Source: Burkholderiales bacterium
GTDB taxonomy: Bacteria > Pseudomonadota > Gammaproteobacteria > Burkholderiales > JAHFRG01
DNA: 42,127 bases
Reading direction: 5' to 3'
NCBI GenBank assembly: GCA_035518095.1
Contig: DATIXX010000069.1
Location: forward strand, 1-42,127
Shown here: piece after piece, positions 16,796 through 24,532 of the stretch
How positions within the stretch are numbered: the stretch's first letter is position 1
How the letters are laid out: every line of letters begins with the position of its first letter
Notes under the pieces: generated by a model
What the model was told of the DNA's origin: nothing
Seen by the model: the letters and a program-made list of their open reading frames with translations, nothing else
The model's database searches: none
Position numbers and translations under genes: made by a program

Positions 16796-17362
16796 ATGAG
16801 AATTAGCATTCGCTTCGTTTTGTTGACTGTGTTGGTTGCCATCACAGTGGCAGTTTTTGCATCACGCAACGATAAAGGAAATTCAATGACCACTCAAGCC
16901 CAGGTCCAGACTCAGTCTGCCAAGCCGTCCGATGACGCGCTGAAGAAGAAGCTGACTCCGATCCAGTACGAGGTCACGCAGCATGAAGGAACGGAGCCGC
17001 CGTTCCACAACGAATACTGGAACAATCACGAGGCCGGAATCTATGTCGACGTCGTTTCAGGCGAGCCGTTGTTCAGCTCGACCGACAAATTCGACTCCGG
17101 AACCGGTTGGCCGAGCTTTACCAAACCGCTCGAGGCCTCGGACGTGGTGCTGAAGCGCGACACCAGATTATTCATGGTGCGCACCGAGGTCCGTTCCGCG
17201 AAGGGCGACTCGCACCTTGGACACGTCTTCGATGACGGTCCTCCGCCAACCGGCCTGCGTTATTGCATAAATTCAGCTGCCCTGCGATTCATTCCGGTTA
17301 GCAGGCTGGAAGCGGAGGGCTACGGTAAGTACCTCCCGCTTTTCGCGAAAGCAAGTCGGTGA
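16796..17362 (+). CDS. msrB: Exported peptide-methionine (R)-S-oxide reductase
   Basis: The 188-residue MsrB repairs methionine-R-sulfoxide. Residues 1-24 are a signal or anchor ([20 protein letters not shown]), so it acts in the periplasm. The catalytic domain (~50-185) has [43 protein letters not shown] with catalytic Cys157, and [10 protein letters not shown]. The zinc-binding CxxC pairs are missing ([11 protein letters not shown]) and the usual resolving Cys in the SGxGWPSF motif is Thr103, so this is a one-Cys, zinc-free form. GGAG precedes the ATG. It is divergent from the bufferin-like gene. Confidence 0.93.
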   Translation: MRISIRFVLLTVLVAITVAVFASRNDKGNSMTTQAQVQTQSAKPSDDALKKKLTPIQYEVTQHEGTEPPFHNEYWNNHEAGIYVDVVSGEPLFSSTDKFDSGTGWPSFTKPLEASDVVLKRDTRLFMVRTEVRSAKGDSHLGHVFDDGPPPTGLRYCINSAALRFIPVSRLEAEGYGKYLPLFAKASR

Positions 17363-17492
17363 CAGAAGACCGCGCAACGCCGTTTATCGATGTAAAACGA
17401 TATTCGGCGCTGACGGCTACTGGCGTGTCCTATCCCTACGTATCCATGATTGAGCAAAATGTTAGACCGCGAGTGCGTTAACGAGCTCGCGA

Positions 17493-17873
17493 TTACTGCG
17501 CTGCAGCTCTAAAAAGATCGTTCAGCGCACCGAAGGGCGGTGTTTCGAGGCCATGGCGCTGCTGCAAGAATTCCGGGCTGTTGTAACTAATGAGCACTTT
17601 GCCCTCCGCCATTTCCGACACCAGCGCCTTGAGCGGCAGATCTATGGCGATAGACGGATAACGGTTCATCAGCGGGGTGCCGCCTTTTGGATCGCCGAAT
17701 ATCAAGAGCACCGTTGGTCGCATGGTGAGCCCAACGGCATGGGCTTCCGCAGCTTGATCGATCCGGGCAAAAATCTTCATGCCTTTGGCTCGAAGCATCG
17801 ATTCGAGTCGATCGCTGGTTTCGACAACCGAGTGGTTACTGGGCACATCCATAATACCCTTTGTATTCATCAT
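17493..17873 (-). CDS. DUF302-domain protein
   Basis: The 126-residue protein shows the DUF302 pattern: SDRLESMLRAKGMKIFARIDQAAEA, then LLIFGDPKGGTPLMNRYPSIAIDLPLK and the C-terminal ISYNSPEFL. No signal peptide is visible, so it is probably cytoplasmic. DUF302 folds often bind small ligands and occur in stress gene clusters; the function is not known. AGGAGGGCTAA precedes the first of two ATGs. It is convergent with msrB. Confidence 0.88.
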   Translation of the reverse strand: MMNTKGIMDVPSNHSVVETSDRLESMLRAKGMKIFARIDQAAEAHAVGLTMRPTVLLIFGDPKGGTPLMNRYPSIAIDLPLKALVSEMAEGKVLISYNSPEFLQQRHGLETPPFGALNDLFRAAAQ

Positions 17874-18124
17874 TTAGCCCTCCTGTGCGCTAGCTTTGGT
17901 TTCCGCAATGCCGAATAGGCCCTGTCCGCCGCCTCGGTCTTTGAGATGGTCTGGTCCGCGTGGCCGAAGCTGCTAAGCCCCGGCTACTGCAACAGCAAAT
18001 CATCCGGCGAGGCGTGCTCAAGTTTTCGTTTTCATCAATGACCCGCTCCACCGGGGCCAGCTAATTGTGCTTTCCGGCTCGAGAATTGCAAGGCAATTGG
18101 AATGCTGGTGCCCCAAAGAGAACC

Positions 18125-18201
18125 TGGCTGGGGAGGCTGGATTCGAACCAGCGAATCACCGCTTCAGAGGCGGGTCCCTTAGACCGCTCGGGCACTCCCC
18201 A
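18125..18201 (-). tRNA. tRNA-Gln (anticodon CTG)
   Basis: Read on the minus strand, the acceptor TGGGGAG pairs with CTCCCCA. The D stem is CCC/GGG and the T arm is GCTGG-TTCGAAT-CCAGC. The gene encodes a G discriminator and CCA. The anticodon loop CTCTGAA (18163-18169) gives CTG. The anticodon stem has four good pairs and a C-T mismatch at its base. The U1-A72 acceptor start fits glutamine tRNAs. Confidence 0.88.
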
Positions 18202-18514
18202 AAATCATGCCAACTGATTATCGACAAACTTTAGAACAAAATATTCGCGTAATCGCAGCTTAATTATGCACATTTTTGAATCCGCCTGCGCAATTCCCGC
18301 GCCGCAATCGACTGACGGCGGTCAGTTCCGCTGACTGTCAGCACAGGTTCTTGCCTCTACCCCGAGTCGCCGAACCATGAAATCGCATTGATTAGTGATG
18401 ATTCACTGCCCGATTTCTTGACAATGGCATAATTAATGTCGTTTTATTAAGATTATTTTTCGGTCGTCTAATATACACTGGTCGTCTAGGAACATTTACT
18501 GAGTGTGCTGAGAA
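18202..18514. other. Intergenic region with short palindromes and a direct repeat
   Basis: CTGAC-GGCG-GTCAG (18312-18325) is followed by GCTGAC-T-GTCAGC (18330-18342). GGTCGTCTA occurs twice, at 18462-18470 and 18480-18488, just upstream of the YidH-like gene, and could be an operator. No gene seen. Confidence 0.4.
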
Positions 18515-18883
18515 ATGTCGGACCCACGCGTTTTCTTTGCCGCAGAGCGCACACTTCTGGCATGGGTCAGGTCAGGACTTACTTTGATGGCCCTTGGTTT
18601 TGTCGTTGCTAGGTTCGGCCTTTTCCTGACTCTCTTGGCCGCTTCACGTGTGGCTCCGGGCGATAGCTCCCACAGCCATTGGCCGTCTAGCGCGCTCGGC
18701 ATCGCTCTCGTAGTCCTGGGCGCAGCAATCGTTCTGGGTGCCTTACATAATCACCGGCTTTACGTACGCTCGCTCCCGCCCGAGGATCTTCCGAAGCTGG
18801 CCATTCCATGGCTCACTTCGTTATTGGCTTTGTCAGTGGCCGCGGTGGGGCTTTTTTTGGCGGCATATCTTCTGCTTGCCTGA
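18515..18883 (+). CDS. YidH-like DUF202 membrane protein
   Basis: The 122-residue protein has the DUF202 signature at its start, FFAAERTLLAWVRSGLTLMALGF, and three membrane helices (~20-43, 58-78, 92-120). Members are small inner-membrane proteins of unknown role; E. coli YidH/YidG are the type. The ribosome site is weak (GAGAA). A nine-base direct repeat lies about 30-50 bp upstream. Confidence 0.88.
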   Translation: MSDPRVFFAAERTLLAWVRSGLTLMALGFVVARFGLFLTLLAASRVAPGDSSHSHWPSSALGIALVVLGAAIVLGALHNHRLYVRSLPPEDLPKLAIPWLTSLLALSVAAVGLFLAAYLLLA

Positions 18884-19199
18884 AGCTTCGTTCGTGGAGT
18901 GTTGTTAGCATGCATCCATAAGCGAGCTGCCTAACGTCGGAATCGAGCGGCCGATTTACGAGCTTGGCTCGCTTTTTCCCTGCTGCTGACATTGATATCT
19001 AAGCGCAGCGACGCTCTGAATTACCTATATCGCCTGGATTTGCTGTGCTCGGGCAGCCTTGCCGCTTTAACGCCTGTCGCTAATAATTGGTCCGGCCTGA
19101 TGCCAGTTCCGCTGTTTGGCCGAAAGCAGACGCTTGCGAGTCACGGCTTTCGACCCAAAGCGCGATGCCCGGCCGTGCGGGACACTCACGCTGCTCTCA
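18884..19199. other. Non-coding stretch, nothing recognised
   Basis: Between the YidH-like stop and the small basic ORF no coding or RNA signature is visible. Confidence 0.4.
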
Positions 19200-19358
19200 T
19201 TAATCTTGTGGTTTCTTGGCAGAACGGTCCGGGGTTGGAGCAATTAACGGTTGCAATTCCGGCGTTTTTCGCTCCGGTTGCTTGCGTATGACAAAAGGAT
19301 GTGGATGCCTCCGATGCCTGCGGATCGCACGGTGTCGTCTCTGTTGTTTTTTGCCCAT
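19200..19358 (-). CDS. Possible 52-residue basic protein
   Basis: From an ATG at 19358 a frame of 52 codons runs to TAA at 19200. The N-terminus is extremely basic (GKKQQRRHRAIRRHRRHPHP) and the C-terminus is Pro/Lys-rich. No family is recognised and the ribosome site is weak (GTGGGC). The argument for a gene is position: a -10-like TATTCT and an FNR-type box lie at canonical class II spacing upstream. Rare Arg codons (AGA, AGG) make coding less certain. Confidence 0.28.
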   Translation of the reverse strand: MGKKQQRRHRAIRRHRRHPHPFVIRKQPERKTPELQPLIAPTPDRSAKKPQD

Positions 19359-19387
19359 GATGAGCCCACGCCAAAAATAAAGTAATG

Positions 19388-19428
19388 AGAATATCTCGGG
19401 TGCGAATGACTGTATTGATCCAAGTCAA
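19388..19428 (-). promoter_or_regulatory. FNR/ANR-type box with matching -10
   Basis: TTGAT-CCAA-GTCAA (19415-19428) differs from the FNR consensus TTGAT-N4-ATCAA at one base. On the minus strand TATTCT (19393-19388) is centred 31 bp away, the spacing of an FNR class II promoter. A less good -10 (GCTAAT, 19448-19453) exists for plus-strand transcription. Confidence 0.45.
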
Positions 19429-19634
19429 CAGCCGTTGGTCGCCCGATGCTAATGTGTCAGGCAACTTGGCCGCCGCTTCCTAGCAATAGGCGACTCAAGT
19501 AGCCCACCTATCGAGCCGCTCCAAATGTATAGTAGTTCAAACGCGGTCTGACGAGTAGGGTGCGATATTCAATGTCCGCCGCCGCAAGCAGACAGTCGCG
19601 CCGGGTCGAGTTCGAGACATGATGGCCTCTCCGT

Positions 19635-20189
19635 TCACTTATTTCGAAGTCGGTAGGTAATCCAGATTATTAGCCCTATCAGTGCAATCACCCCGAGCGC
19701 AAATACTTCATAGCGTTTCAGGTTGGTCAGCATCAGTCCTAATACCTCGCCAAAGAGATATCCCGCGCTGCTGAACATCGCGGCCCATATAACGGCGCTG
19801 ACGATGTTCAGTCCCACAAACTTCAGAGCAGGCACGCCACTCATGCCAATGACGATTGGGCCGACGATGCGCAGCCCGTAGAGAAACCGAATTGCAAGAA
19901 TAATGGGCGTGTGGTACCGGGCGAGAAGCGCATCAACCCTGTTTGCGCGCCGCTGGAGCAAAGGAAAACGTTGCAATATTCGCTTTCCGTGCCGGCGACC
20001 GAGGAAGAAATAAAGCTGGTCGCCAAAAAGACTGCCACAAAAAGCCGCCAGCATGACCCAAGGAAGCGCCAGAAAACCGCTGTGAGCAGCGAACCCGGCC
20101 AGGATAAGCACAGTCTCACCTTCGAGAAAAGCGCCAGCGAAGACGCCATAGTAGCCGTAGTTTTCGATCAATGATTGAAGCGTGGTCAT
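19635..20189 (-). CDS. DedA-family membrane protein
   Basis: The 184-residue protein is a DedA/SNARE-associated (VTT-domain) membrane protein. These act as lipid or undecaprenyl-phosphate flippases. Family features seen: GYYGVFAGAFLEGETVLILAGF, FCGSLFGDQLYFFLGRRHGKRI, and RFLYGLRIVGPIVIGMSGVP followed by a final helix pair. The Glu and Arg residues of the E..GE and F.YG.R motifs are kept. Upstream sequence has no strong ribosome site. It is alone. Confidence 0.92.
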   Translation of the reverse strand: MTTLQSLIENYGYYGVFAGAFLEGETVLILAGFAAHSGFLALPWVMLAAFCGSLFGDQLYFFLGRRHGKRILQRFPLLQRRANRVDALLARYHTPIILAIRFLYGLRIVGPIVIGMSGVPALKFVGLNIVSAVIWAAMFSSAGYLFGEVLGLMLTNLKRYEVFALGVIALIGLIIWITYRLRNK

Positions 20190-20509
20190 AGCAGATATTT
20201 GACGATAGGCTTAACGGGCAAAAAAAACAAAACGAGTCGGAATCAATTTCGCCGGCTGTCCTAGACCGGCAGGTTCGCTCCGAACGGGTCCCGATTATCC
20301 CGTCCCCATGCCATTTTGTTGGCTTGATCGGTTAACACTCTCCGGATATCGAGCGGGTCGGTGTAGCTAATTAAATAGCGTCAGCGTAACTTTTTTATCG
20401 GCCCAAAGACTTGCTTCGTTCGGCCGTTCGATCTACTTCAGATTAAAGTGCGCCCGCTTTTCTTCTTTCGTTTCCGTCTACAACAAATGCATCAAAGTTA
20501 TAGCGACCC
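20190..20509. other. Non-coding stretch
   Basis: About 320 bp between the dedA start and the malic enzyme stop. No gene or clear terminator seen. Confidence 0.4.
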
Positions 20510-22210
20510 CTATTTATCCTTCGTTGCAGCGATAACGCTAGGGTAAGAAGGGCTCCACTGGCTGCTAATTACCCGGCGTCGAAGGTCTTCCTCCGTCGTC
20601 TGCGGTGCGACGCCTGCCTTTTGCGCTTCTGTGCCAACCGCCAAGGCAATTTTCGCTGCCACCTCGCGCACGTCCGTTAGCGCAGGCAGCAAGGGAGCGT
20701 TGGGATCTTTGAGCGCGGGAGAATTCTCGCCTAACGCCCGGGCTGCCGCCAAAATCATACCTTCTGTTACTCGGCGCGCGCCAGACGCTACACAGCCTAA
20801 ACCCATGGCGGGGAAAATGTAGATGTTATTGCACTGCGCGATTGGAACGCGTCGTCCTCGAAAGTTGACCGGCTCGAAAGGGGAACCCGTGGCAACCAGT
20901 GCGCGACCGTCCGTCCAACGAATCAGGTCATCGGCTTTGGCTTCCGAGTTCACGGTGGGATTGGAGAGCGGCAGAATGATCGGACGAGGCGATTTGCGCG
21001 CCATCTCTCGGACAACGGGCTCCGTGAAAGCACCACCAACCGTGGAAAGACCTATCAGAATCGTGGCTTCGATTTTTCCGATCACATCCGCGAGGCCGAC
21101 TTCCCCGTTAACGGTGCGCGGCCAATTGGCCACGCGATCGGACCCCTGGGCGTAAACCTGTTGCTCCGGCGTAAGATCGATCCGCCGGCCATGCAACAGA
21201 CCTTTTTTGTCGACAATCCAGAAGCGACTGACGGCGTCCGAGTTTGAGAGCCGGTCCGCCATCATCATCCGGCGCAGGTAGTCGGCAACACCGATTCCCG
21301 CAGACCCCGCTCCCAGAATGACGATTTGCTGCTCCTTCAAACTCTTTCCAGTTACACGAAGCGCGGCTAGAATGGCGCCCAGGACAACAGCGCCCGTCCC
21401 CTGAATGTCGTCATTGAAAGTCAGAAGTTGATCGCCGTAGCGCAGAAGAATGGGCCGGGCATGCTCCGCGGCAAAATCTTCCCACTGCAGACATGTGTCC
21501 GGTAGCTCTTTCTTTACCGCCTGGACGAATTGATCGATGAAATCAAAATAGTCGCTTCCAGTCACCCGCTCATGGCGCCAGCCGAGATATTCCGGATCAT
21601 CGAGGCGTTCGCGGTTGTTGGTCCCTACATCCAGGACGATCGGCAAGGTGCGCGAAGGATGGATCCCGCCGATAAGTGTGTACAACGAGAGCTTGCCGAT
21701 AGGAATGCCGAGGCCGCCGGCGCCCTGATCACCGATACCCAGGATGCGCTCTCCATCTGTGACGACAATTACGTCGACTTCCGGGTGGGGGCGATTTCGC
21801 AAGAGTACAGGAATCGTGTGGCGCAACGGATACGATATAAAGAGACCTCGCGGACGCCGGTAAATGTGACTGAATTGTTGGCAAGCTTGCGCCACCACCG
21901 GCGTGTAAACTATTGGAATCATTTCCACAATGTGGTCGAGCAGGAGGCGATAGAAAAGAACTTCATTGTTGTCCTGGAGTTGGCGCAGATAGATGTGTCG
22001 TTCCAGGTCATCCTCCTTCCTCTGATACGCCTCGTACGCGCGCCTAACTTGTTGGTCGAGTGTCTCGACCTGCGCCGGCAGTAAACCGTGCAAGCCGAGC
22101 GCTGCGCGTTCGTCGTCCGTGAATGCAGTTCCTTTATTAAGGACCGGCGTGTCGAGCAGTTCTTCGCCTCTCCGGGCGGTCAGGATTATCGCGTGTCTTT
22201 GTGTCGGCAT
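20510..22210 (-). CDS. maeA: NAD-dependent malic enzyme
   Basis: Starting at the ATG at 22210, which has GGGGAG ten bases upstream, the protein has 566 residues, almost exactly the length of E. coli MaeA. A longer frame to 22315 lacks that support. The enzyme oxidatively decarboxylates malate to pyruvate, making NADH. Visible motifs: IPIVYTPVVAQACQ, the catalytic-Lys block GIGDQGAGGLGIPIGKLSLY, the metal-binding TFNDDIQGTGAVVLGAIL, a Rossmann ILGAGSAGIGVAD and LSNPT. It is a single-gene unit. Confidence 0.95.
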   Translation of the reverse strand: MPTQRHAIILTARRGEELLDTPVLNKGTAFTDDERAALGLHGLLPAQVETLDQQVRRAYEAYQRKEDDLERHIYLRQLQDNNEVLFYRLLLDHIVEMIPIVYTPVVAQACQQFSHIYRRPRGLFISYPLRHTIPVLLRNRPHPEVDVIVVTDGERILGIGDQGAGGLGIPIGKLSLYTLIGGIHPSRTLPIVLDVGTNNRERLDDPEYLGWRHERVTGSDYFDFIDQFVQAVKKELPDTCLQWEDFAAEHARPILLRYGDQLLTFNDDIQGTGAVVLGAILAALRVTGKSLKEQQIVILGAGSAGIGVADYLRRMMMADRLSNSDAVSRFWIVDKKGLLHGRRIDLTPEQQVYAQGSDRVANWPRTVNGEVGLADVIGKIEATILIGLSTVGGAFTEPVVREMARKSPRPIILPLSNPTVNSEAKADDLIRWTDGRALVATGSPFEPVNFRGRRVPIAQCNNIYIFPAMGLGCVASGARRVTEGMILAAARALGENSPALKDPNAPLLPALTDVREVAAKIALAVGTEAQKAGVAPQTTEEDLRRRVISSQWSPSYPSVIAATKDK

Positions 22211-22525
22211 TTCATCGCTCCCCGGGTCGGATCCCTTTCGCTTTAGCCGGTGCCAGATATGCGGTTGCCTCAATTCTATCCCGAGATGCGGCGATTCCGC
22301 TCGAACCACGTTCATCGGTCGTGGTCATAACTGATTTTGGACCCAATGTTCATGGTATTCAGAATTTGAACGGATGACTTCGGCTGCTAATCCATATTTC
22401 ATAGTTTCGATTCCTACTCCGGTAGTCAACACGCAATGCGGGCTATCGAGCGGAAACGGAAATTCCCGTTGGGTGGAATTAGGCCAACAATATTCCTTTG
22501 GATGTGAAACGGCGTGGAGAACGGC
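22211..22525. other. Divergent promoter region of maeA and the MBL-fold gene
   Basis: 315 bp without a gene; no clear operator recognised. Confidence 0.4.
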
Positions 22526-23653
22526 ATGCATTACAAGTCTATAGGTGCGAGGCCAAGCGGATTGCGGCTCGAGCGCATGCAATCCTCGCCACTCTGGGAC
22601 GGAGACGGCTTTCGCAACATTCATCCGGTACTGCCGGGTTTACGCGATACCAGTGTACCGAGGCCATCACTATCAGATTTTCTGCGCGGCGGCAATCGCC
22701 GGGTGCCGCGCGCGGGCCTCCCCGCCGTCGATCCACGCGAAGTGTGGTCTAGTACGCCGGGAACTGGACTGCGAGCGACTTGGCTCGGTCACTCTACCGT
22801 CCTCGTCGAAATAGACGGGATTCGAGTATTGACTGATCCCGTGTGGGGTCGTCGCGCTTCGCCTTCGCGTCTGGTGGGGCCGAAACGCTTCCAGCCAGTG
22901 CCCGTTGCGCTACGGGCGCTTCCGCCGATCGACGTCGTGCTCGTGTCTCATGATCACTACGACCACCTCGATTATCCAACCATCCGCAAGCTGGCGCAGT
23001 CCAATGTGCCGTTCATTACCTCACTCGGCGTCGGCGCGCACCTGGAGGCGTGGGGCGTGCCGCCGGAACGCATTGCAGAGCTTGATTGGTGGGAATCTCA
23101 CACGCTACCGAACACCGAGTTATCGGTGACTGCGGCGCCGTCGCAACATTTCTCGGGTCGCGGGCTCAAGGACCGTAATGCGACGCTTTGGTCATCCTTG
23201 GTTATTCGCTCCCCGCGGCACGCCGTATTTTTTAGTGGCGACACCGGCTTGACGACCGAATACGCGGCGATCCGCACCCGATTGGGCCCGTTTGATCTCG
23301 TCATGCTGGAAGTGGGCGCCTTCCACCCATCGTGGGGCCACATTCACCTCGGTCCCGAACACGCGCTTGAGGCGCTCGCCCTGTTGGGTGGCGGTGCGTT
23401 CCTGCCGGTGCATTGGGGCACGTTTCCGTTGGCTTTGCATGATTGGGACCAGCCAGCCGAGACGTTGCTGACGCTCGGTCCAAAGCACGGTGCGCAGCTG
23501 CTGATGCCGCGGCTGGGCGAGCCCGTTGAGCCGGCGCACATCCATAAAGTCACACCGTGGTGGCGGTCAGTCGACGTACAAGAGATTCGTCAGCAACCGT
23601 CCGCGAAACCTTACCTGACACTACCCAAAGCGATGCCGTGGCCGTTTGACTGA
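22526..23653 (+). CDS. MBL-fold metallohydrolase (NAPE-PLD/UlaG-like)
   Basis: The ATG at 22526 has GGAG six bases upstream and gives 375 residues. The metallo-beta-lactamase motif SHDHYDHLD binds two zinc ions. Further ligands are expected at QHFSGRG, FFSGDTGL and the late VHWGTF. The N-terminal arrangement (RATWLGHSTVLVEIDGIRVLTDPVWGRRASP) matches the RomA/NAPE-PLD-like branch, which hydrolyses phosphodiesters of lipids or related substrates. No signal peptide is present. No partner gene is adjacent. Confidence 0.9.
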   Translation: MHYKSIGARPSGLRLERMQSSPLWDGDGFRNIHPVLPGLRDTSVPRPSLSDFLRGGNRRVPRAGLPAVDPREVWSSTPGTGLRATWLGHSTVLVEIDGIRVLTDPVWGRRASPSRLVGPKRFQPVPVALRALPPIDVVLVSHDHYDHLDYPTIRKLAQSNVPFITSLGVGAHLEAWGVPPERIAELDWWESHTLPNTELSVTAAPSQHFSGRGLKDRNATLWSSLVIRSPRHAVFFSGDTGLTTEYAAIRTRLGPFDLVMLEVGAFHPSWGHIHLGPEHALEALALLGGGAFLPVHWGTFPLALHDWDQPAETLLTLGPKHGAQLLMPRLGEPVEPAHIHKVTPWWRSVDVQEIRQQPSAKPYLTLPKAMPWPFD

Positions 23654-24180
23654 GGGTAGACACCGCCTTTCTTAAGATTACGCCAGCCTCAGTCGGTGGC
23701 AAGTCATGCTACCGAGTTCTAGCCGGCGGACACGCAAGCCGAAATGCCCGAGAATGAAGCAGTAGTCATATGTCGTGGTGCAGCTCGTTGCGGTTGAGAT
23801 TTGAAAGGGGCGATCTGAGACTTTTGAATCCGAGTCGATCGAAAGATCGCTTCATAAGACTGGGTGGTTCAAACGCCATTTGGTGTACGTTGTTGCCTCG
23901 TGTTAGTAGTCCTATTTTTGCCAAAAGCCGACCTCTAGCCTGCGACCCGCAAGGTTGTTTAGACCGATCTATAGTGATCTTTGAAAAAATTCTGCGCAAA
24001 GAAAAAACGAAGATTTCTCAGCGCTAAAAATATTGCAGCGTAACAGGTTCTTTTCTAAGCCGATAAATGCGGCAGTCAAATTCGTGCAAAACGCACAACT
24101 CAAGCCATTGAGTGCACAACAATAATAGAAAATGAGAATGTGGGTTAAGTCACATATTTATTTATCTTATATACGCATAA
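23654..24180. other. AT-rich non-coding stretch
   Basis: No gene recognised. The last part (24120-24180) is AT-rich and probably holds the promoter of the propeller gene. Confidence 0.4.
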
Positions 24181-24193
24181 TCTTCATCCCAAA

Positions 24194-24341
24194 CCGTCAA
24201 GAAAAGACGGAAACGAAAATGGATTTGAAAAGCAATAACTTCCAGCGGTCCCCAGGTTCATTAATGGCGGCACGTCTTTCAGATACGAAATCCTGAGTCG
24301 CCTCGGCGACCCGGATTAGCGCCGCGAAAGCGGTCGAATCC
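24194..24341 (+). promoter_or_regulatory. Structured leader with mutually exclusive stems
   Basis: A hairpin CCGTC/GACGG (24194-24210) is followed by GTCGC-CTCG-GCGAC (24297-24310) and CCGC-GAAA-GCGG (24322-24333). One GGATT (24313-24317) can pair with AATCC on its left (24289-24293), extending the second hairpin, or with AATCC on its right (24337-24341), enclosing the third. The pairings exclude each other, as in riboswitch-like leaders. No known riboswitch class is confidently matched. Confidence 0.4.
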
Positions 24342-24532
24342 TTTCATACGAGAGTTTTCCTGCAAATAAGGAGGACTCAAACATGGTTTGCATGTTGCCC
24401 AATGCCGAGAAAGGAAAAGCTTCCTCTGATGGTTCCCGTGCTTGCAGAAAGCCAAAATCCAATTTGCGAGACAAGAATGCAGCGTCTTTTCTATTTAACG
24501 AGACGCCGTTCGCGTATACCAGGGAGAATATC

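Noticed and set aside
24190..24345. Cyclic-di-GMP-I (GEMM) riboswitch call for the propeller leader
   Set aside because: Only the first hairpin is vaguely similar; the GACGCAAAG core and the tetraloop-receptor parts are missing, so it is reported only as a structured leader.
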